DNA from: Pseudomonas sp. HOU2 | Lineage (GTDB): Bacteria > Pseudomonadota > Gammaproteobacteria > Pseudomonadales > Pseudomonadaceae | Length of the DNA: 64,000 nt | Assembly (NCBI RefSeq): GCF_040729435.1 | Contig: NZ_CP160398.1 | Coordinates: 3,596,001-3,660,000 of the forward strand | Direction of reading: 5' to 3' | Translations under genes and position numbers: made by a program | Shown: piece after piece, positions 19,289 through 27,958 of the stretch | Layout: each line of letters opens with the position of its first letter | Numbering within the stretch: position 1 is the stretch's first letter | The notes under the pieces: generated by a model | What the model was told of the DNA's origin: nothing | What the model saw: the letters and a program-made list of their open reading frames with translations, nothing else | Database searches by the model: none

Positions 19289-21217
19289 ATGCACAACACC
19301 CTGGAACAGGTTTTCGGTTATCCACAGTTTCGACCCGGGCAGGAAGCCGCGATCAGCGCGGTACTGGCGGGACGTTCGGCGGCAGCGATTTTCCCCACCG
19401 GGTCCGGCAAGTCGCTGTGCTATCAAGTGCCGGCGCTGTTGCTGCCGCATCTGACCCTGGTGGTCTCACCACTGTTGGCGTTGATGCAGGATCAACTGGC
19501 ATTCCTCAAGCATCACGGCATCAGTGCCGGCAGCATCGATTCGGCACAAAGCCGCGATGACGCCAATGATGTGATGGCGCGCGCCCGTTCGGGTGAATTG
19601 AAGATTCTGATGATCTCGGTGGAGCGCCTGAAGAACGAGCGGTTCCGCAATTTTTTGCAGCAGGTGCCGATCTCGCTGCTGGTGATTGACGAAGCGCACT
19701 GCATCTCGGAGTGGGGCCACAACTTCCGCCCTGACTATCTGAAACTGCCGGACTATCAACGCCAGTTCAATATCCCGCAAACCCTGCTGCTGACGGCCAC
19801 GGCGACGCCGAAAGTCATCGCCGACATGCAAGCCAAATTCGCCATCGCCGCCGAAGATGTGGTGACCACCGGTTTCTATCGCCCCAACCTCAATCTGCTG
19901 GTGGAACCGGTGCGTGGCCAGGACAAGCGCCGGCGGCTGGTGGAGTGGATGAGCGAGCGTCCGGGCCAGCCGAGCATCGTCTATGTCACGTTGCAGAAAA
20001 CCGCCGAGCACATCGCCGAGCATCTGGGGCGCAACGGCATACAAGCCGAGGCTTATCATGCCGGGTTGCCCAACGATCAGCGCGAGGCGATCCAGAAGCG
20101 CTTCATGGCCGGGCAGTCCAATTGCATTGTCGCGACCATTGCCTTCGGTATGGGTATCGACAAGAGCGACATCCGCAACGTGGTGCATTTCGACCTGCCG
20201 AAATCCATCGAGAACTACAGCCAGGAGATTGGTCGCGCCGGACGGGACGGACAGCCGTCGGATTGCCTGGTGCTGGCCAACCGCGACAGCCTCAACGTGC
20301 TGGAAAACTTCGTCTACGGCGATACCCCGGAGCGCGAAGGGATTCGTTGTGTGCTGGAAGAAATGCAGGCTGCCGCAGCCGAAGGGCAGTGGGAGTTTCT
20401 GCTCGGGCCACTGGCTGATCAGAGCAACATTCGCATGCTGCCGCTGAAGACTTTGCTGGTGCAAATGGAGTTGCGTGGTTTCATCGCGCCGCGCTATGCC
20501 TATTACGCCGAATACCGTTTCAAATACCTGCTGGAACCGGAAGCGTTGCTTGAGCGTTTTGAAGGTGAGCGCAGGGATTTTGTCGCAGCGATCATCCAGA
20601 CTTCCAGCCGCGCACGTACCTGGGCCACGGTGAATTTCGAGGCGATGTACACGCAGTATTCGGCTGAGCGCAATCGGGTGGTGACGGCGCTGGACTACTT
20701 CCAGGAAAAGGGCTGGGTCGAGCTTGAGAGCAAGCAGATGACCGAGGTCTACAACGTGCTGCACAGCGATTTCGACAGCGCTGTGCTGAGCGCCGAGTTG
20801 CACGAGTACTTCACCCGGCATGAACAGACTGAAGTCGCGCGGATTCACGCCATGCTCGAACTGTTCGCCACTGAGCGCTGCCTGGGTTATCGCCTGGCCG
20901 AGTACTTTGGCGACCACAATGCGCCCGAGCTCTGCGGGCACTGTTCGGTGTGCCACGGTAATGTCGCGCGGCTGCCGGCACCTCCCGAGTTGCCAGCGCT
21001 TGTGGATAAAAATTTCGCGGCGCTGTGCGGTGATTTTATCCACAAGCACCAGCAGCACACCGGCAGTGTGCCAACGGCCGAGCGCCTGACGCGGTTCCTG
21101 TGCGGAATCAGTGTGCCGTTGTTTACAAGGCTCAAGGCGCGGACGGTTGGCGGGTATGCGGCGCTGGAGGAGTATCCGTACGCGCAAGTCCGCAGTTGGA
21201 CTCAAGAGCATCTCTGA
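19289..21217 (+). CDS. recQ: RecQ-family ATP-dependent DNA helicase
   Basis: This is a 3'-5' superfamily 2 DNA helicase for recombination and repair. The 642-residue product has the N-terminal QFRPGQEAAI motif 0, Walker A PTGSGKSLC (about residues 38-46), the DEAH box VIDEAHCISEWGH, TATATP motif III, FGMGIDKSDIRNVVHFDLP and SQEIGRAGRDGQ motif VI, then a zinc-binding segment CGHCSVCHG (about residues 551-559). The segment after the zinc site (PSAERLTRFLCG-like) is shorter than the HRDC domain of canonical RecQ, so this may be a second RecQ-type helicase. GGAG lies 9 nt before the ATG. Confidence 0.88.
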   Translation: MHNTLEQVFGYPQFRPGQEAAISAVLAGRSAAAIFPTGSGKSLCYQVPALLLPHLTLVVSPLLALMQDQLAFLKHHGISAGSIDSAQSRDDANDVMARARSGELKILMISVERLKNERFRNFLQQVPISLLVIDEAHCISEWGHNFRPDYLKLPDYQRQFNIPQTLLLTATATPKVIADMQAKFAIAAEDVVTTGFYRPNLNLLVEPVRGQDKRRRLVEWMSERPGQPSIVYVTLQKTAEHIAEHLGRNGIQAEAYHAGLPNDQREAIQKRFMAGQSNCIVATIAFGMGIDKSDIRNVVHFDLPKSIENYSQEIGRAGRDGQPSDCLVLANRDSLNVLENFVYGDTPEREGIRCVLEEMQAAAAEGQWEFLLGPLADQSNIRMLPLKTLLVQMELRGFIAPRYAYYAEYRFKYLLEPEALLERFEGERRDFVAAIIQTSSRARTWATVNFEAMYTQYSAERNRVVTALDYFQEKGWVELESKQMTEVYNVLHSDFDSAVLSAELHEYFTRHEQTEVARIHAMLELFATERCLGYRLAEYFGDHNAPELCGHCSVCHGNVARLPAPPELPALVDKNFAALCGDFIHKHQQHTGSVPTAERLTRFLCGISVPLFTRLKARTVGGYAALEEYPYAQVRSWTQEHL

Positions 21218-21221
21218 TCTG

Positions 21222-21296
21222 TCTGCAGGAGCTGCCAAAAGCTGCGATCTTTCAAAATCAAGATCAAAAGATCGCAGCCTTCGGCAGCTCCTACAG
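21222..21296. repeat. REP pair (TGTAGGAGCTGCC family), diverged
   Basis: Two opposed units, the left one mutated (CTGCAGGAGCTGCCAAAAGCTGCG), flank an AT-rich loop between recQ and the dehydrogenase gene. The right unit is close to consensus. Confidence 0.85.
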
Positions 21297-21424
21297 GGAG
21301 CGGTCTCAGGGCGATCAGGGCTTATCCATGCGCTGAATGCCGATCATCACGGTAATAAACTTCAAAAACGTCCAGTGCCTGACTATGGTGAAGGCTGTCT
21401 TCGGATCGCCAACAAGAGAACAAC

Positions 21425-22648
21425 ATGAGCCAGACAACTTTCGATATTCAGCGAGCTGCCGTGATTGGTGCGGGCACCATGGGTCGTGGCATTGTCATGT
21501 GCCTGGCCAATGCCGGCATCGCCGTGCAATGGGTCGATAACAATCCACAGATGCTTGAACAGGCGCTGGGCACGGTGGCCGACACGTATGCACACAACGT
21601 GCGCCAGGGCCGGATCGATCAGGCCGAGGCGGACGCGCGTGTCACGCGGGTCACCGTGGCGGCGGATTACGCAGCGATCCGCAATGTCGATCTGGTGATC
21701 GAAGCGGTGTACGAAAACCTTGAGCTCAAGCAGAAGATCTTTCGCGAGCTGGATGGCCTGCTCAAGCCTGAGGCGTTGTTGGCAAGCAATACGTCGGCGC
21801 TGGACATCGACGCGATTGCCGCCGCAACCAGACGTCCATCGCAAGTGCTCGGCCTGCATTTCTTCAGCCCGGCGCACATCATGAAACTGCTGGAAATCGT
21901 CCGTGGCGCGCAGACTTCACCGGCGGCGCTGGAAGCAGCCCTGGCGCTGGGCAATCGCATGGGCAAGGTCAGTGTGGTGTCGGGCAACTGCCACGGTTTT
22001 ATCGGCAATCGCATGTTGCATCCGTATGTGCTGGAGGCGCGCAAGATGTTGCTCGAAGGCGCTTATCCACAGCAGGTCGATGCGGCCTTGCAGGGCTTCG
22101 GTTTCGCCATGGGGCCGTTTCGCATGTACGACGTGGTCGGCATCGATCTGGAATGGCGAACCCGTGAGCTGGCCGGCAAGGGGCAGGATGCGCCAGAGGT
22201 TCAAGTCGACAACCGGTTATGCGAGTTGGGGCGTTTCGGGCAGAAGTCCGGCAACGGTTACTACCACTACGAGCCGGGCAGTCGCCAGGCCGAGCATGAT
22301 CCCGAGGTCGATGCGCTGATATTGCGCGTCAGCGAAGGCCTCGGCTTTCAGCGCCGGGAGATTGGGTCCGAGGAAATCCTCGAACGGTGCCTTCTGGCGC
22401 TGGTCAACGAGGGCGCGAAAATTCTGCAGGAAGGCATTGCCGATTCGGCGCATGACATCGATCAGGTTTACCTCAATGGCTACGGCTTCCCGGCGGACAG
22501 GGGCGGCCCGATGGCCTGGGCGGACGATCAGGGGCTGGCAGCCATTCACCAGCGCTTGCTGGCGCTGGAGACGCGACAGGGCGATCAATGGCGGCCGGCG
22601 CCACTGATTGGCGAGCTGGCGGCGCGAGGCAAAGGTTTTTACCTTTAG
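21425..22648 (+). CDS. 3-hydroxyacyl-CoA dehydrogenase
   Basis: The 407-residue enzyme oxidises 3-hydroxyacyl-CoA to 3-ketoacyl-CoA with NAD+. It has the NAD-binding Rossmann motif VIGAGTMGRGIVMCLANAG near residues 13-31, the catalytic-region LGLHFFSPAHIMKLLEIVRG with its histidine, the GFIGNRML segment, and two C-terminal 3HCDH domains (the second about residues 310-400, ending with DRGGPMAWADDQG). The longer, double C-terminal domain resembles the dehydrogenase half of FadB/FadJ without the hydratase half. A 4HBT thioesterase follows after 30 nt, so the pair may act in a side branch of fatty-acid or carnitine-type metabolism. The exact substrate is not evident. Confidence 0.88.
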   Translation: MSQTTFDIQRAAVIGAGTMGRGIVMCLANAGIAVQWVDNNPQMLEQALGTVADTYAHNVRQGRIDQAEADARVTRVTVAADYAAIRNVDLVIEAVYENLELKQKIFRELDGLLKPEALLASNTSALDIDAIAAATRRPSQVLGLHFFSPAHIMKLLEIVRGAQTSPAALEAALALGNRMGKVSVVSGNCHGFIGNRMLHPYVLEARKMLLEGAYPQQVDAALQGFGFAMGPFRMYDVVGIDLEWRTRELAGKGQDAPEVQVDNRLCELGRFGQKSGNGYYHYEPGSRQAEHDPEVDALILRVSEGLGFQRREIGSEEILERCLLALVNEGAKILQEGIADSAHDIDQVYLNGYGFPADRGGPMAWADDQGLAAIHQRLLALETRQGDQWRPAPLIGELAARGKGFYL

Positions 22649-22678
22649 ACTGGGCAGAAACTCAAGGAATCGACACCG

Positions 22679-23110
22679 ATGTCCAGCACCATGGCGCAAC
22701 GCACCGACTACCCGCATTTCCAGCCGATCACCACCCGCTGGCACGACAACGATGCTTATGGGCACATCAACAACGTTACCTACTACAGCTTTTTCGATAC
22801 CGCGGTGAACATTTACCTGATTCAGGTCGGTGGCCTGGATATCCACGACGGCGAGGTGGTGGGTTTCGTCGTGAGTTCATCTTGCGATTATTTCGCCTCG
22901 ATCGCGTTCCCGGACCTGATCGAGATCGGTCTGCGGGTCGGCAAGCTGGGTAACAGTTCGGTGCAATATGAACTGGCGGTGTTCAAGGTCGGTGAAAGCG
23001 AGGCGTGTGCGGCGGGGCGTTTTGTTCATGTGTTTGTGGATCGGACGAGCAATCAGCCGGTACCGATTCCTGGCCGGTTGCGTCAGGCTCTTGAGCGTTT
23101 GCTGGTGTGA
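22679..23110 (+). CDS. 4-hydroxybenzoyl-CoA-type acyl-CoA thioesterase
   Basis: The 143-residue product is a single hotdog domain with the 4HBT motif [20 protein letters not shown] (about residues 19-38). The catalytic Asp stands in [11 protein letters not shown]. It would hydrolyse an acyl-CoA in the cytoplasm. AAGGA lies 10 nt before the chosen ATG; an ATG four codons later is an alternative. It follows the dehydrogenase gene closely and is probably cotranscribed, which suggests that it releases or recycles CoA in the same pathway. In carnitine-degrading pseudomonads a similar dehydrogenase-thioesterase pair exists, but the other genes of that pathway are not here. Confidence 0.82.
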   Translation: MSSTMAQRTDYPHFQPITTRWHDNDAYGHINNVTYYSFFDTAVNIYLIQVGGLDIHDGEVVGFVVSSSCDYFASIAFPDLIEIGLRVGKLGNSSVQYELAVFKVGESEACAAGRFVHVFVDRTSNQPVPIPGRLRQALERLLV

Positions 23111-23116
23111 TAACGC

Positions 23117-23191
23117 AAAAAAGATCGCAGCCTGCGGCAATTCCTACAGGGTTCGACTGTAGGAGCTGCCGCAGGCTGCGATCTTTTGATC
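23117..23191. repeat. REP pair (TGTAGGAGCTGCC family)
   Basis: Two opposed units with the arms in tail-to-tail order (GATCGCAGCC first, TGTAGGAG second), directly after the thioesterase stop and before the end of the convergent glycine-zipper gene. Confidence 0.88.
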
Positions 23192-23213
23192 CGTTGCCCG
23201 CCAGGCTCAGCAA

Positions 23214-23696
23214 TCAGCGGTGGTTGTAATACCGGTGATGCTTGCGATGGCCGTAGGCATGGCCGCGACCACGGTGGTCGTCGCGGTAGTAGCGACGGTG
23301 ATCACGATCGCGATCGTAATGACGGTCGTCGTCGTTGCTCTTGTTGCCCATGTAGTTGCCCAGCGCGCCACCGGCGCCGCCACCTGCTGCGGCGCCGATC
23401 AGGCTGCCGGTGGTGCCGCCCATGCTGCGGCCGACCACGTTACCGCCGGCTGCGCCCAACGCACCGCCAATGGCCGCTTCGCCACGGCTGTGTTTGTTGG
23501 CGCCGACCGCGCTACCACCCGCGCCGCCCAGGGCTGCGCCAATGGTTGAACCTGTGCTGCCGCCTAAAGACTGACCGACGACCGAGCCAAGAACCCCGCC
23601 CAATGCGCCGCCCACACCTGCTTCGGTGGTGCCTCCGGCAGAAGCGAAGCCACTGACCAGGCCAAGGGACAACAAGAGAATCGAGGAGAACTTCAT
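23214..23696 (-). CDS. Glycine-zipper outer-envelope protein, RNA-free low-complexity
   Basis: The 160-residue product starts with a signal peptide (MKFSSILLLSLGLVSGFASA, cleavage near residue 20). Residues 25-110 are a long run of glycine-zipper repeats (GGALGGVLGSVVGQSLGG, GAALGGAGGSAVGA, GGALGAAGGNVVGRSMGG), which pack as membrane-inserting hairpins. The tail is basic, rich in Asp, Arg, His and Tyr (DRDRDHRRYYRDDHRGRG), and could bind metal or nucleic acid. Such proteins belong to the glycine-zipper/YMGG-like class and are thought to sit in the envelope. The exact role is unknown. Confidence 0.78.
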   Translation of the reverse strand: MKFSSILLLSLGLVSGFASAGGTTEAGVGGALGGVLGSVVGQSLGGSTGSTIGAALGGAGGSAVGANKHSRGEAAIGGALGAAGGNVVGRSMGGTTGSLIGAAAGGGAGGALGNYMGNKSNDDDRHYDRDRDHRRYYRDDHRGRGHAYGHRKHHRYYNHR

Positions 23697-23778
23697 AGAG
23701 GAGCCTCAAAGGGATGACGGCGCGATCCTGAGGCTGTGTAACAAGGCTGACAATCGAAATCCGACGAATAACACGACT

Positions 23779-23788
23779 TGTATACAAT
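23779..23788. promoter_or_regulatory. Perfect TTGTATACAA palindrome, GntR-type operator candidate
   Basis: The 10-base perfect palindrome lies in the 23697-24042 gap, 83 bases upstream of the glycine-zipper gene and in front of the candidate short transcript ending at 23884. Sites of the form TTGTATACAA are common for GntR-family repressors; no GntR gene is in the window. It also contains TATACA, a possible -10 box. Confidence 0.35.
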
Positions 23789-23853
23789 TATGCAAGTTAC
23801 TGTTTTGTATGCGGAACTTAAGCGATTTTCGCCGGTCTTCAGCTACTTCGGAC

Positions 23854-23884
23854 AGGCCGCTTTTGTTAAAAAGCGGCCTTTTTT
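23854..23884 (+). terminator. Rho-independent terminator with no obvious gene upstream
   Basis: Arms AGGCCGC and GCGGCCT enclose TTTTGTTAAAAA and are followed by TTTTTT on the plus strand. There is no plus-strand coding frame between 23117 and this hairpin that I can support, so the terminator may end a small RNA starting near 23790. Confidence 0.75.
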
Positions 23885-23929
23885 GTGGGCGTTTGAAAGT
23901 TTCAGGAAACAGAGACTCAACACAAATTC

Positions 23930-24033
23930 TGTGGCGAGGGAGCTTGCTCCCGCCGGGCCGCGAAGCGGCCCCAAAAAATGCAAACGGAGGCAGTCCTGCG
24001 GCCTCCAGCGGGAGCAAGCTCCCACGCCACAGG
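23930..24033. repeat. REP pair (GTGGCGAGGGAGCTTG family) in the gap before the oxidoreductase
   Basis: Two opposed units; the spacer here (GGGCCGCGAAGCGGCCC hairpin) differs from the copies at 1996 and 11424, and the right unit has CCCACGCC for CCCTCGCC. It lies just past the end of the molybdopterin oxidoreductase gene. Confidence 0.82.
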
Positions 24034-24042
24034 GCAGCGTCT

Positions 24043-26391
24043 TTAAGCGGACTTGGCCATGATCAACCCGGTCTCACTCGCCGCCTCAAGGCGGATCGCA
24101 ATGAACTTCGATGTCGGCGTATGACTGCCATCCCCGGTGCTTTCCAGCGGCACCAGCGGATTCACCTCAGGGTAATAAGCCGCGGCCTGCCCCGCCGGGA
24201 TATCAAACGCGAGCAAGGTAAAGCCCTTCACCCGACGCTCACGACCATCGTCCCAGATCGACACGATGTCGGCCTTCTGTCCCGGGCGGAAGCCCAGGCG
24301 AATGATGTCGGCCTCGTTGGCGAACAGCACATCGCGCTGACCCTTGACCCCACGATAACGGTCGTCGAGACCATAGATCGTGGTGTTGTACTGATCGTGG
24401 GAGCGCATCGATTGCAGGATCAGATCCGGCAGTTGCCCGGTGGCGCGGGTGCGTTCATGCACCAGATCCTTGGGCAGCAGGTTCGCGCGGAAGTTGGCCC
24501 GGCCTGAAGGGGTGTTCCACTTGCGCGCACCAGCGCTGTTACCGAGGTAGAAACCGCCCGGGTTCTTGACCTTTTCGTTGAAGTCCTTGAAGCCGGGAAT
24601 GGTGTCGGCGATCAGGTCGCGGATGCGCCCGTAGTCGGCCACCAGCCAGTTCCAGTCCACCGGTTTGCTGCCCAGCGTGGCGGCGGCGATGCCGGCGATG
24701 ATCGCCGGTTCCGAGCGCATCTGGTTCGACAGCGGCTGCAGCTGGCCATTGGAGGCATGGACCATGCTGAACGAGTCTTCCACGGTGACCGCCTGCGGGC
24801 CTTCGGTCTGGATATCGATGTCGGTACGGCCCAGGCACGGCAGGATCAGCGCGTCTTTTCCGTGGGCCAGATGGCTGCGGTTGAGCTTGGTGCTGATCTG
24901 CACAGTCAGGTCGCAATTGCTCAGCGCCGCGAAGGTGCGCGGGCTGTCCGGCGTGGCCTGGGCGAAGTTGCCACCCAGACCGATGAAGACCTTGGCGCGG
25001 CCCTCGGCCATGGCGTGAATCGCCTCGACCACGTTGTGCCCGTTGTCACGCGGCACCTTGAACTGGAAGCGCCGCTCGAGAGAATCGAGGAACGCCACCG
25101 GCGGACGCTCGTTGATGCCCATGGTGCGGTCGCCCTGCACGTTACTGTGACCGCGCACCGGGCACAGGCCGGCGCCAGGTTTGCCGACGTTGCCGCGCAG
25201 CAGCATCAGGTTGGCGATTTCCTGGATGGTCGGCACCGAGTGGCGATGCTGGGTGATGCCCATCGCCCAGCACATGATCACATTCTTGCCTTTGGCGTAC
25301 ATGCGCGCCGCTTGCTCGATCTCGACCAGAGTCAGGCCGGACTGCGCGACGATCTGCTCCCAAGGCGTGTCATCGACCACGCCGAGATACTCCAGCACGT
25401 TGGTGCTGTGGGCGTTAAGGAAATCATGATCGAACACCGCAGGATCACCTGCTTTCTGCGCATCGCGCTCCCACTGCAAGAGGAACTTGGCCATGCCGCG
25501 CAGGACCGCCATGTCGCCGCCCAGTGCCGGACGGAAGTACGCGGTGTTGGTCGGCTTGTCGCCGTTGGTGAGCATCTCGATCGGGTGCTGCGGGTGCTGG
25601 AAGCGTTCCAGGCCGCGCTCTTTCAGCGGGTTGATGCACACCACTTGCGCGCCGCGCTTCACCGCTTCACGCAGCGGTTCGAGCATCCGCGGATGGTTGG
25701 TGCCGGGGTTCTGGCCCCAGACGAAAATCGCGTCGGCGTGTTCGAAATCGTCGAAGGTTACGGTGCCTTTGCCGACGCCAACGCTCTGCGCCAACGCCAC
25801 ACCACTGGCCTCGTGGCACATGTTCGAGCAGTCCGGGAAGTTGTTGGTGCCGTAGGCGCGCACAAACAGCTGATACAGGTACGCCGCTTCGTTGCTGGCA
25901 CGGCCCGAGGTGTAGAACTCGGCTTGATCCGGACTCGACAGCGCTTGCAGGTGTTTGCCGATCAGGGCGAAGGCATCGTCCCAGGCGATGGGTTTGTAGC
26001 GGTCGGTCTCGGCGTCGTAGACCATCGGCTCGGTCAGGCGGCCCTGGTATTCAAGCCAGTAGTCGCTCTGCTCCAGCAACGAAGTGACGCTGTGTTTGGC
26101 GAAGAACTTGCCGTCCACCCGACGCTTGGTCGCTTCCCAGTTCACTGCTTTGGCGCCGTTCTCGCAGAACTTGACCATGCCGCTTTCCGGCGAATCGCCC
26201 CAGGCGCAGCCCGGACAGTCGAAGCCGCCGTTCTGGTTAGTCTTGAGCATCATGCGCAGGTTTTTCAGCGCGTTGTCGCTGGTCAACCAGGCCTGGGCCA
26301 CACTGATCAGGGCACCCCAGCCGCCGGCTGCACCTTTGTAAGGTTTGTAGCGCGGGACAGGTTTCTGGTCGGCTTGATGATGTTGGCTCAC
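24043..26391 (-). CDS. FdhF/YdeP-family molybdopterin oxidoreductase (formate dehydrogenase-like alpha subunit)
   Basis: The 782-residue product belongs to the molybdopterin-dependent oxidoreductases of the YdeP type, related to formate dehydrogenase H. It has an N-terminal cysteine pair GGFDCPGCAWGD (about residues 55-66), YTSGRASNEAAYLYQLFVRA, NNFPDCSNMCHEASG, IFVWGQNPGTNHPRM and a C-terminal molydopterin-dinucleotide domain (QSMRSHDQYNTTIYGLDDRY). The GTG start overlaps the fdhD stop by 4 nt, which strongly couples the two genes. In E. coli YdeP is linked to acid resistance, but its substrate is unproven; formate dehydrogenase activity should not be assumed. Confidence 0.85.
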   Translation of the reverse strand: MSQHHQADQKPVPRYKPYKGAAGGWGALISVAQAWLTSDNALKNLRMMLKTNQNGGFDCPGCAWGDSPESGMVKFCENGAKAVNWEATKRRVDGKFFAKHSVTSLLEQSDYWLEYQGRLTEPMVYDAETDRYKPIAWDDAFALIGKHLQALSSPDQAEFYTSGRASNEAAYLYQLFVRAYGTNNFPDCSNMCHEASGVALAQSVGVGKGTVTFDDFEHADAIFVWGQNPGTNHPRMLEPLREAVKRGAQVVCINPLKERGLERFQHPQHPIEMLTNGDKPTNTAYFRPALGGDMAVLRGMAKFLLQWERDAQKAGDPAVFDHDFLNAHSTNVLEYLGVVDDTPWEQIVAQSGLTLVEIEQAARMYAKGKNVIMCWAMGITQHRHSVPTIQEIANLMLLRGNVGKPGAGLCPVRGHSNVQGDRTMGINERPPVAFLDSLERRFQFKVPRDNGHNVVEAIHAMAEGRAKVFIGLGGNFAQATPDSPRTFAALSNCDLTVQISTKLNRSHLAHGKDALILPCLGRTDIDIQTEGPQAVTVEDSFSMVHASNGQLQPLSNQMRSEPAIIAGIAAATLGSKPVDWNWLVADYGRIRDLIADTIPGFKDFNEKVKNPGGFYLGNSAGARKWNTPSGRANFRANLLPKDLVHERTRATGQLPDLILQSMRSHDQYNTTIYGLDDRYRGVKGQRDVLFANEADIIRLGFRPGQKADIVSIWDDGRERRVKGFTLLAFDIPAGQAAAYYPEVNPLVPLESTGDGSHTPTSKFIAIRLEAASETGLIMAKSA

Positions 26392-27227
26392 GCTTGATTC
26401 TCCATCGCTGGGCTGTAGACCCGCGGCGCATTCTTCTGCGGCAGGTGGATGAGATTGAGGTTGTGACGACGGGCCCATTGCACGGCAAGGCCCGTGGGCG
26501 CGGACAGGCTGACCAGAGTCTGGATGCCGGCGCGTAAAACTTTCTGGATCAATTCGAGACTGCAGCGGCTGGTGACAATCGCCAGGCCGCCTTCTGTGGA
26601 AATCTTCTGGCGGATCAGCCCGCCAATCAGTTTGTCGAGGGCGTTGTGCCGGCCAATGTCTTCACGGCCCAGCAGCAATTCACCGCTGGCGTTCATGAAC
26701 ACCGCCGCGTGGACCGCGCCGCAGTGCTGACCAAGCGGCTGGAACGCGCCGATGCGCTGGCGCAGGCCGTCGAGCCATGCGGCGGGCGGTAACGGTGCTC
26801 CGGGCAGGACGTTCAGATCGGGCAACGCTTGCTCGACGGCTTCAACGCCGCACAATCCGCAGCCGCTGGTGCCGGCCAGTTGTCGGCGCTGCTGCTTGAG
26901 GTTCCAGAACGCGCGGTTGGCGATAGTCACTTGCGCGTATTGCGCGGAGCCTGCGCCGGTCAGTTGCAGGTCATAGATGTCGCTGGCGTCTTCGATGATG
27001 CCGCTGCCGAGGCTGAAACCGACGATGAAGTCTTCCAGATCCGTCGGCGTTACCAGCATCACCGCCTGACTGATGCCGTTGTAGGCGATCGCCAGCGCGA
27101 CTTCCTCGGCGAGCGCGGTGCTGGCCGATTCCACGAGGGGCAGATCGCTGTAGCTGTAGGTCTGGCTGGCGGCGGGCGCGGGCGTTTCGAGTGCAGGCGC
27201 CGCGCAAGTTGGGCGCTTGGCGTTCAT
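26388..27227 (-). CDS. fdhD: Formate dehydrogenase accessory sulfurtransferase FdhD
   Basis: FdhD transfers sulfur from the cysteine desulfurase IscS to the molybdenum cofactor before insertion into formate-dehydrogenase-like enzymes. The 279-residue product has the essential paired cysteines in GTSGCGLCGVEAVEQA (about residues 119-134) and the conserved EDIGRHNALDKLIGG and TSRCSLELIQKVLRAG segments. It precedes the oxidoreductase gene with a GTGA overlap, so it probably serves that enzyme. The first 25 residues are variable. No promoter could be fixed in the 188-base divergent gap toward kbp. Confidence 0.93.
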   Translation of the reverse strand: MNAKRPTCAAPALETPAPAASQTYSYSDLPLVESASTALAEEVALAIAYNGISQAVMLVTPTDLEDFIVGFSLGSGIIEDASDIYDLQLTGAGSAQYAQVTIANRAFWNLKQQRRQLAGTSGCGLCGVEAVEQALPDLNVLPGAPLPPAAWLDGLRQRIGAFQPLGQHCGAVHAAVFMNASGELLLGREDIGRHNALDKLIGGLIRQKISTEGGLAIVTSRCSLELIQKVLRAGIQTLVSLSAPTGLAVQWARRHNLNLIHLPQKNAPRVYSPAMENQA

Positions 27228-27415
27228 GGCATCACCGACGGATTGATCAACGCTAAGACTAGGCGCGGCAACTTGTCGCGTCTAATCGGTACTGTCGATC
27301 TATTGATAGATGGCGTCGATCAAGCGGCTGCCGGGTCATTGGTCGGCCCGGAACCGGGTTGCTCTGGTGTGGTCTAGGCTTGGACGTCTGGAACCCAAAT
27401 CAAGGAGTGTGCGCT

Positions 27416-27856
27416 ATGAGTCTGTTGAGCTTTGTGAAAGAAGCCGGTGAAAAGCTGATCGACCTGCTGACCCCGGGCAATGCCAATGCCAGTGAGCAGT
27501 TGAAGGAACATATCAGCAAGGTCGGGTTGGGCAACCCGAATGTTCAGGCCACCGTGGACGGCGACAAGGTGACGGTCACCGGTGAAGTCGCCAGCCAGGA
27601 GGAGAAGGAAAAGATTTTGCTGGCGGTGGGTAATATCGAAGGCGTGGGCAGCGTTGATGATCAGATCACCGTGACCGGGCCGGTGGTGGCCGCCGCGCGT
27701 TTTGTCGTGGTGAAAAAGGGCGACACCCTCAGCGCGATTTCCCTGGCGGTGTATGGCAACGCCAACCAGTACAACAAGATCTTTGAGGCCAACAAGCCAA
27801 TGCTCAAGGATGTAAACAAAATCTACCCGGGCCAGACCCTGCGTATCCCCGAGTAA
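27416..27856 (+). CDS. kbp: Potassium-binding protein Kbp (BON-LysM, YgaU-like)
   Basis: Kbp is a small cytoplasmic protein that binds potassium and helps cells at high external K+; it was first annotated as LysM protein YgaU. The 146-residue product has a BON domain ([20 protein letters not shown] and [12 protein letters not shown], about residues 40-95) and a C-terminal LysM domain ([19 protein letters not shown] to YPGQTLRIP, about residues 100-145). There is no signal peptide. The start ATG ([12 protein letters not shown]) follows AAGGAG-like sequence; the upstream frame is promoter. Confidence 0.9.
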   Translation: MSLLSFVKEAGEKLIDLLTPGNANASEQLKEHISKVGLGNPNVQATVDGDKVTVTGEVASQEEKEKILLAVGNIEGVGSVDDQITVTGPVVAAARFVVVKKGDTLSAISLAVYGNANQYNKIFEANKPMLKDVNKIYPGQTLRIPE

Positions 27857-27867
27857 CACATAACCCG

Positions 27868-27955
27868 TGTAGGAGCTGCCGCAGACTGCGATCTTTTGAT
27901 CTTGTTTTTTTAAAATCAAAGTCAAAAGATCGCAGCCTGCGGCAGCTCCTACAGG
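27868..27955. repeat. REP pair (TGTAGGAGCTGCC family), kbp-yrfG gap
   Basis: Two opposed units around an AT-rich loop (TTTTTTTAAAATC) between two convergent genes. Near-perfect arms. Confidence 0.9.
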
Positions 27956-27958
27956 GGG

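Noticed and set aside
19466..21238. 590-codon minus-strand frame opposite recQ
   Set aside because: Antisense shadow of a helicase gene with all motifs in place.
23214..23656. Plus-strand frames opposite the glycine-zipper gene
   Set aside because: They are complements of glycine and alanine codons; the minus-strand product has a signal peptide and regular zipper repeats.
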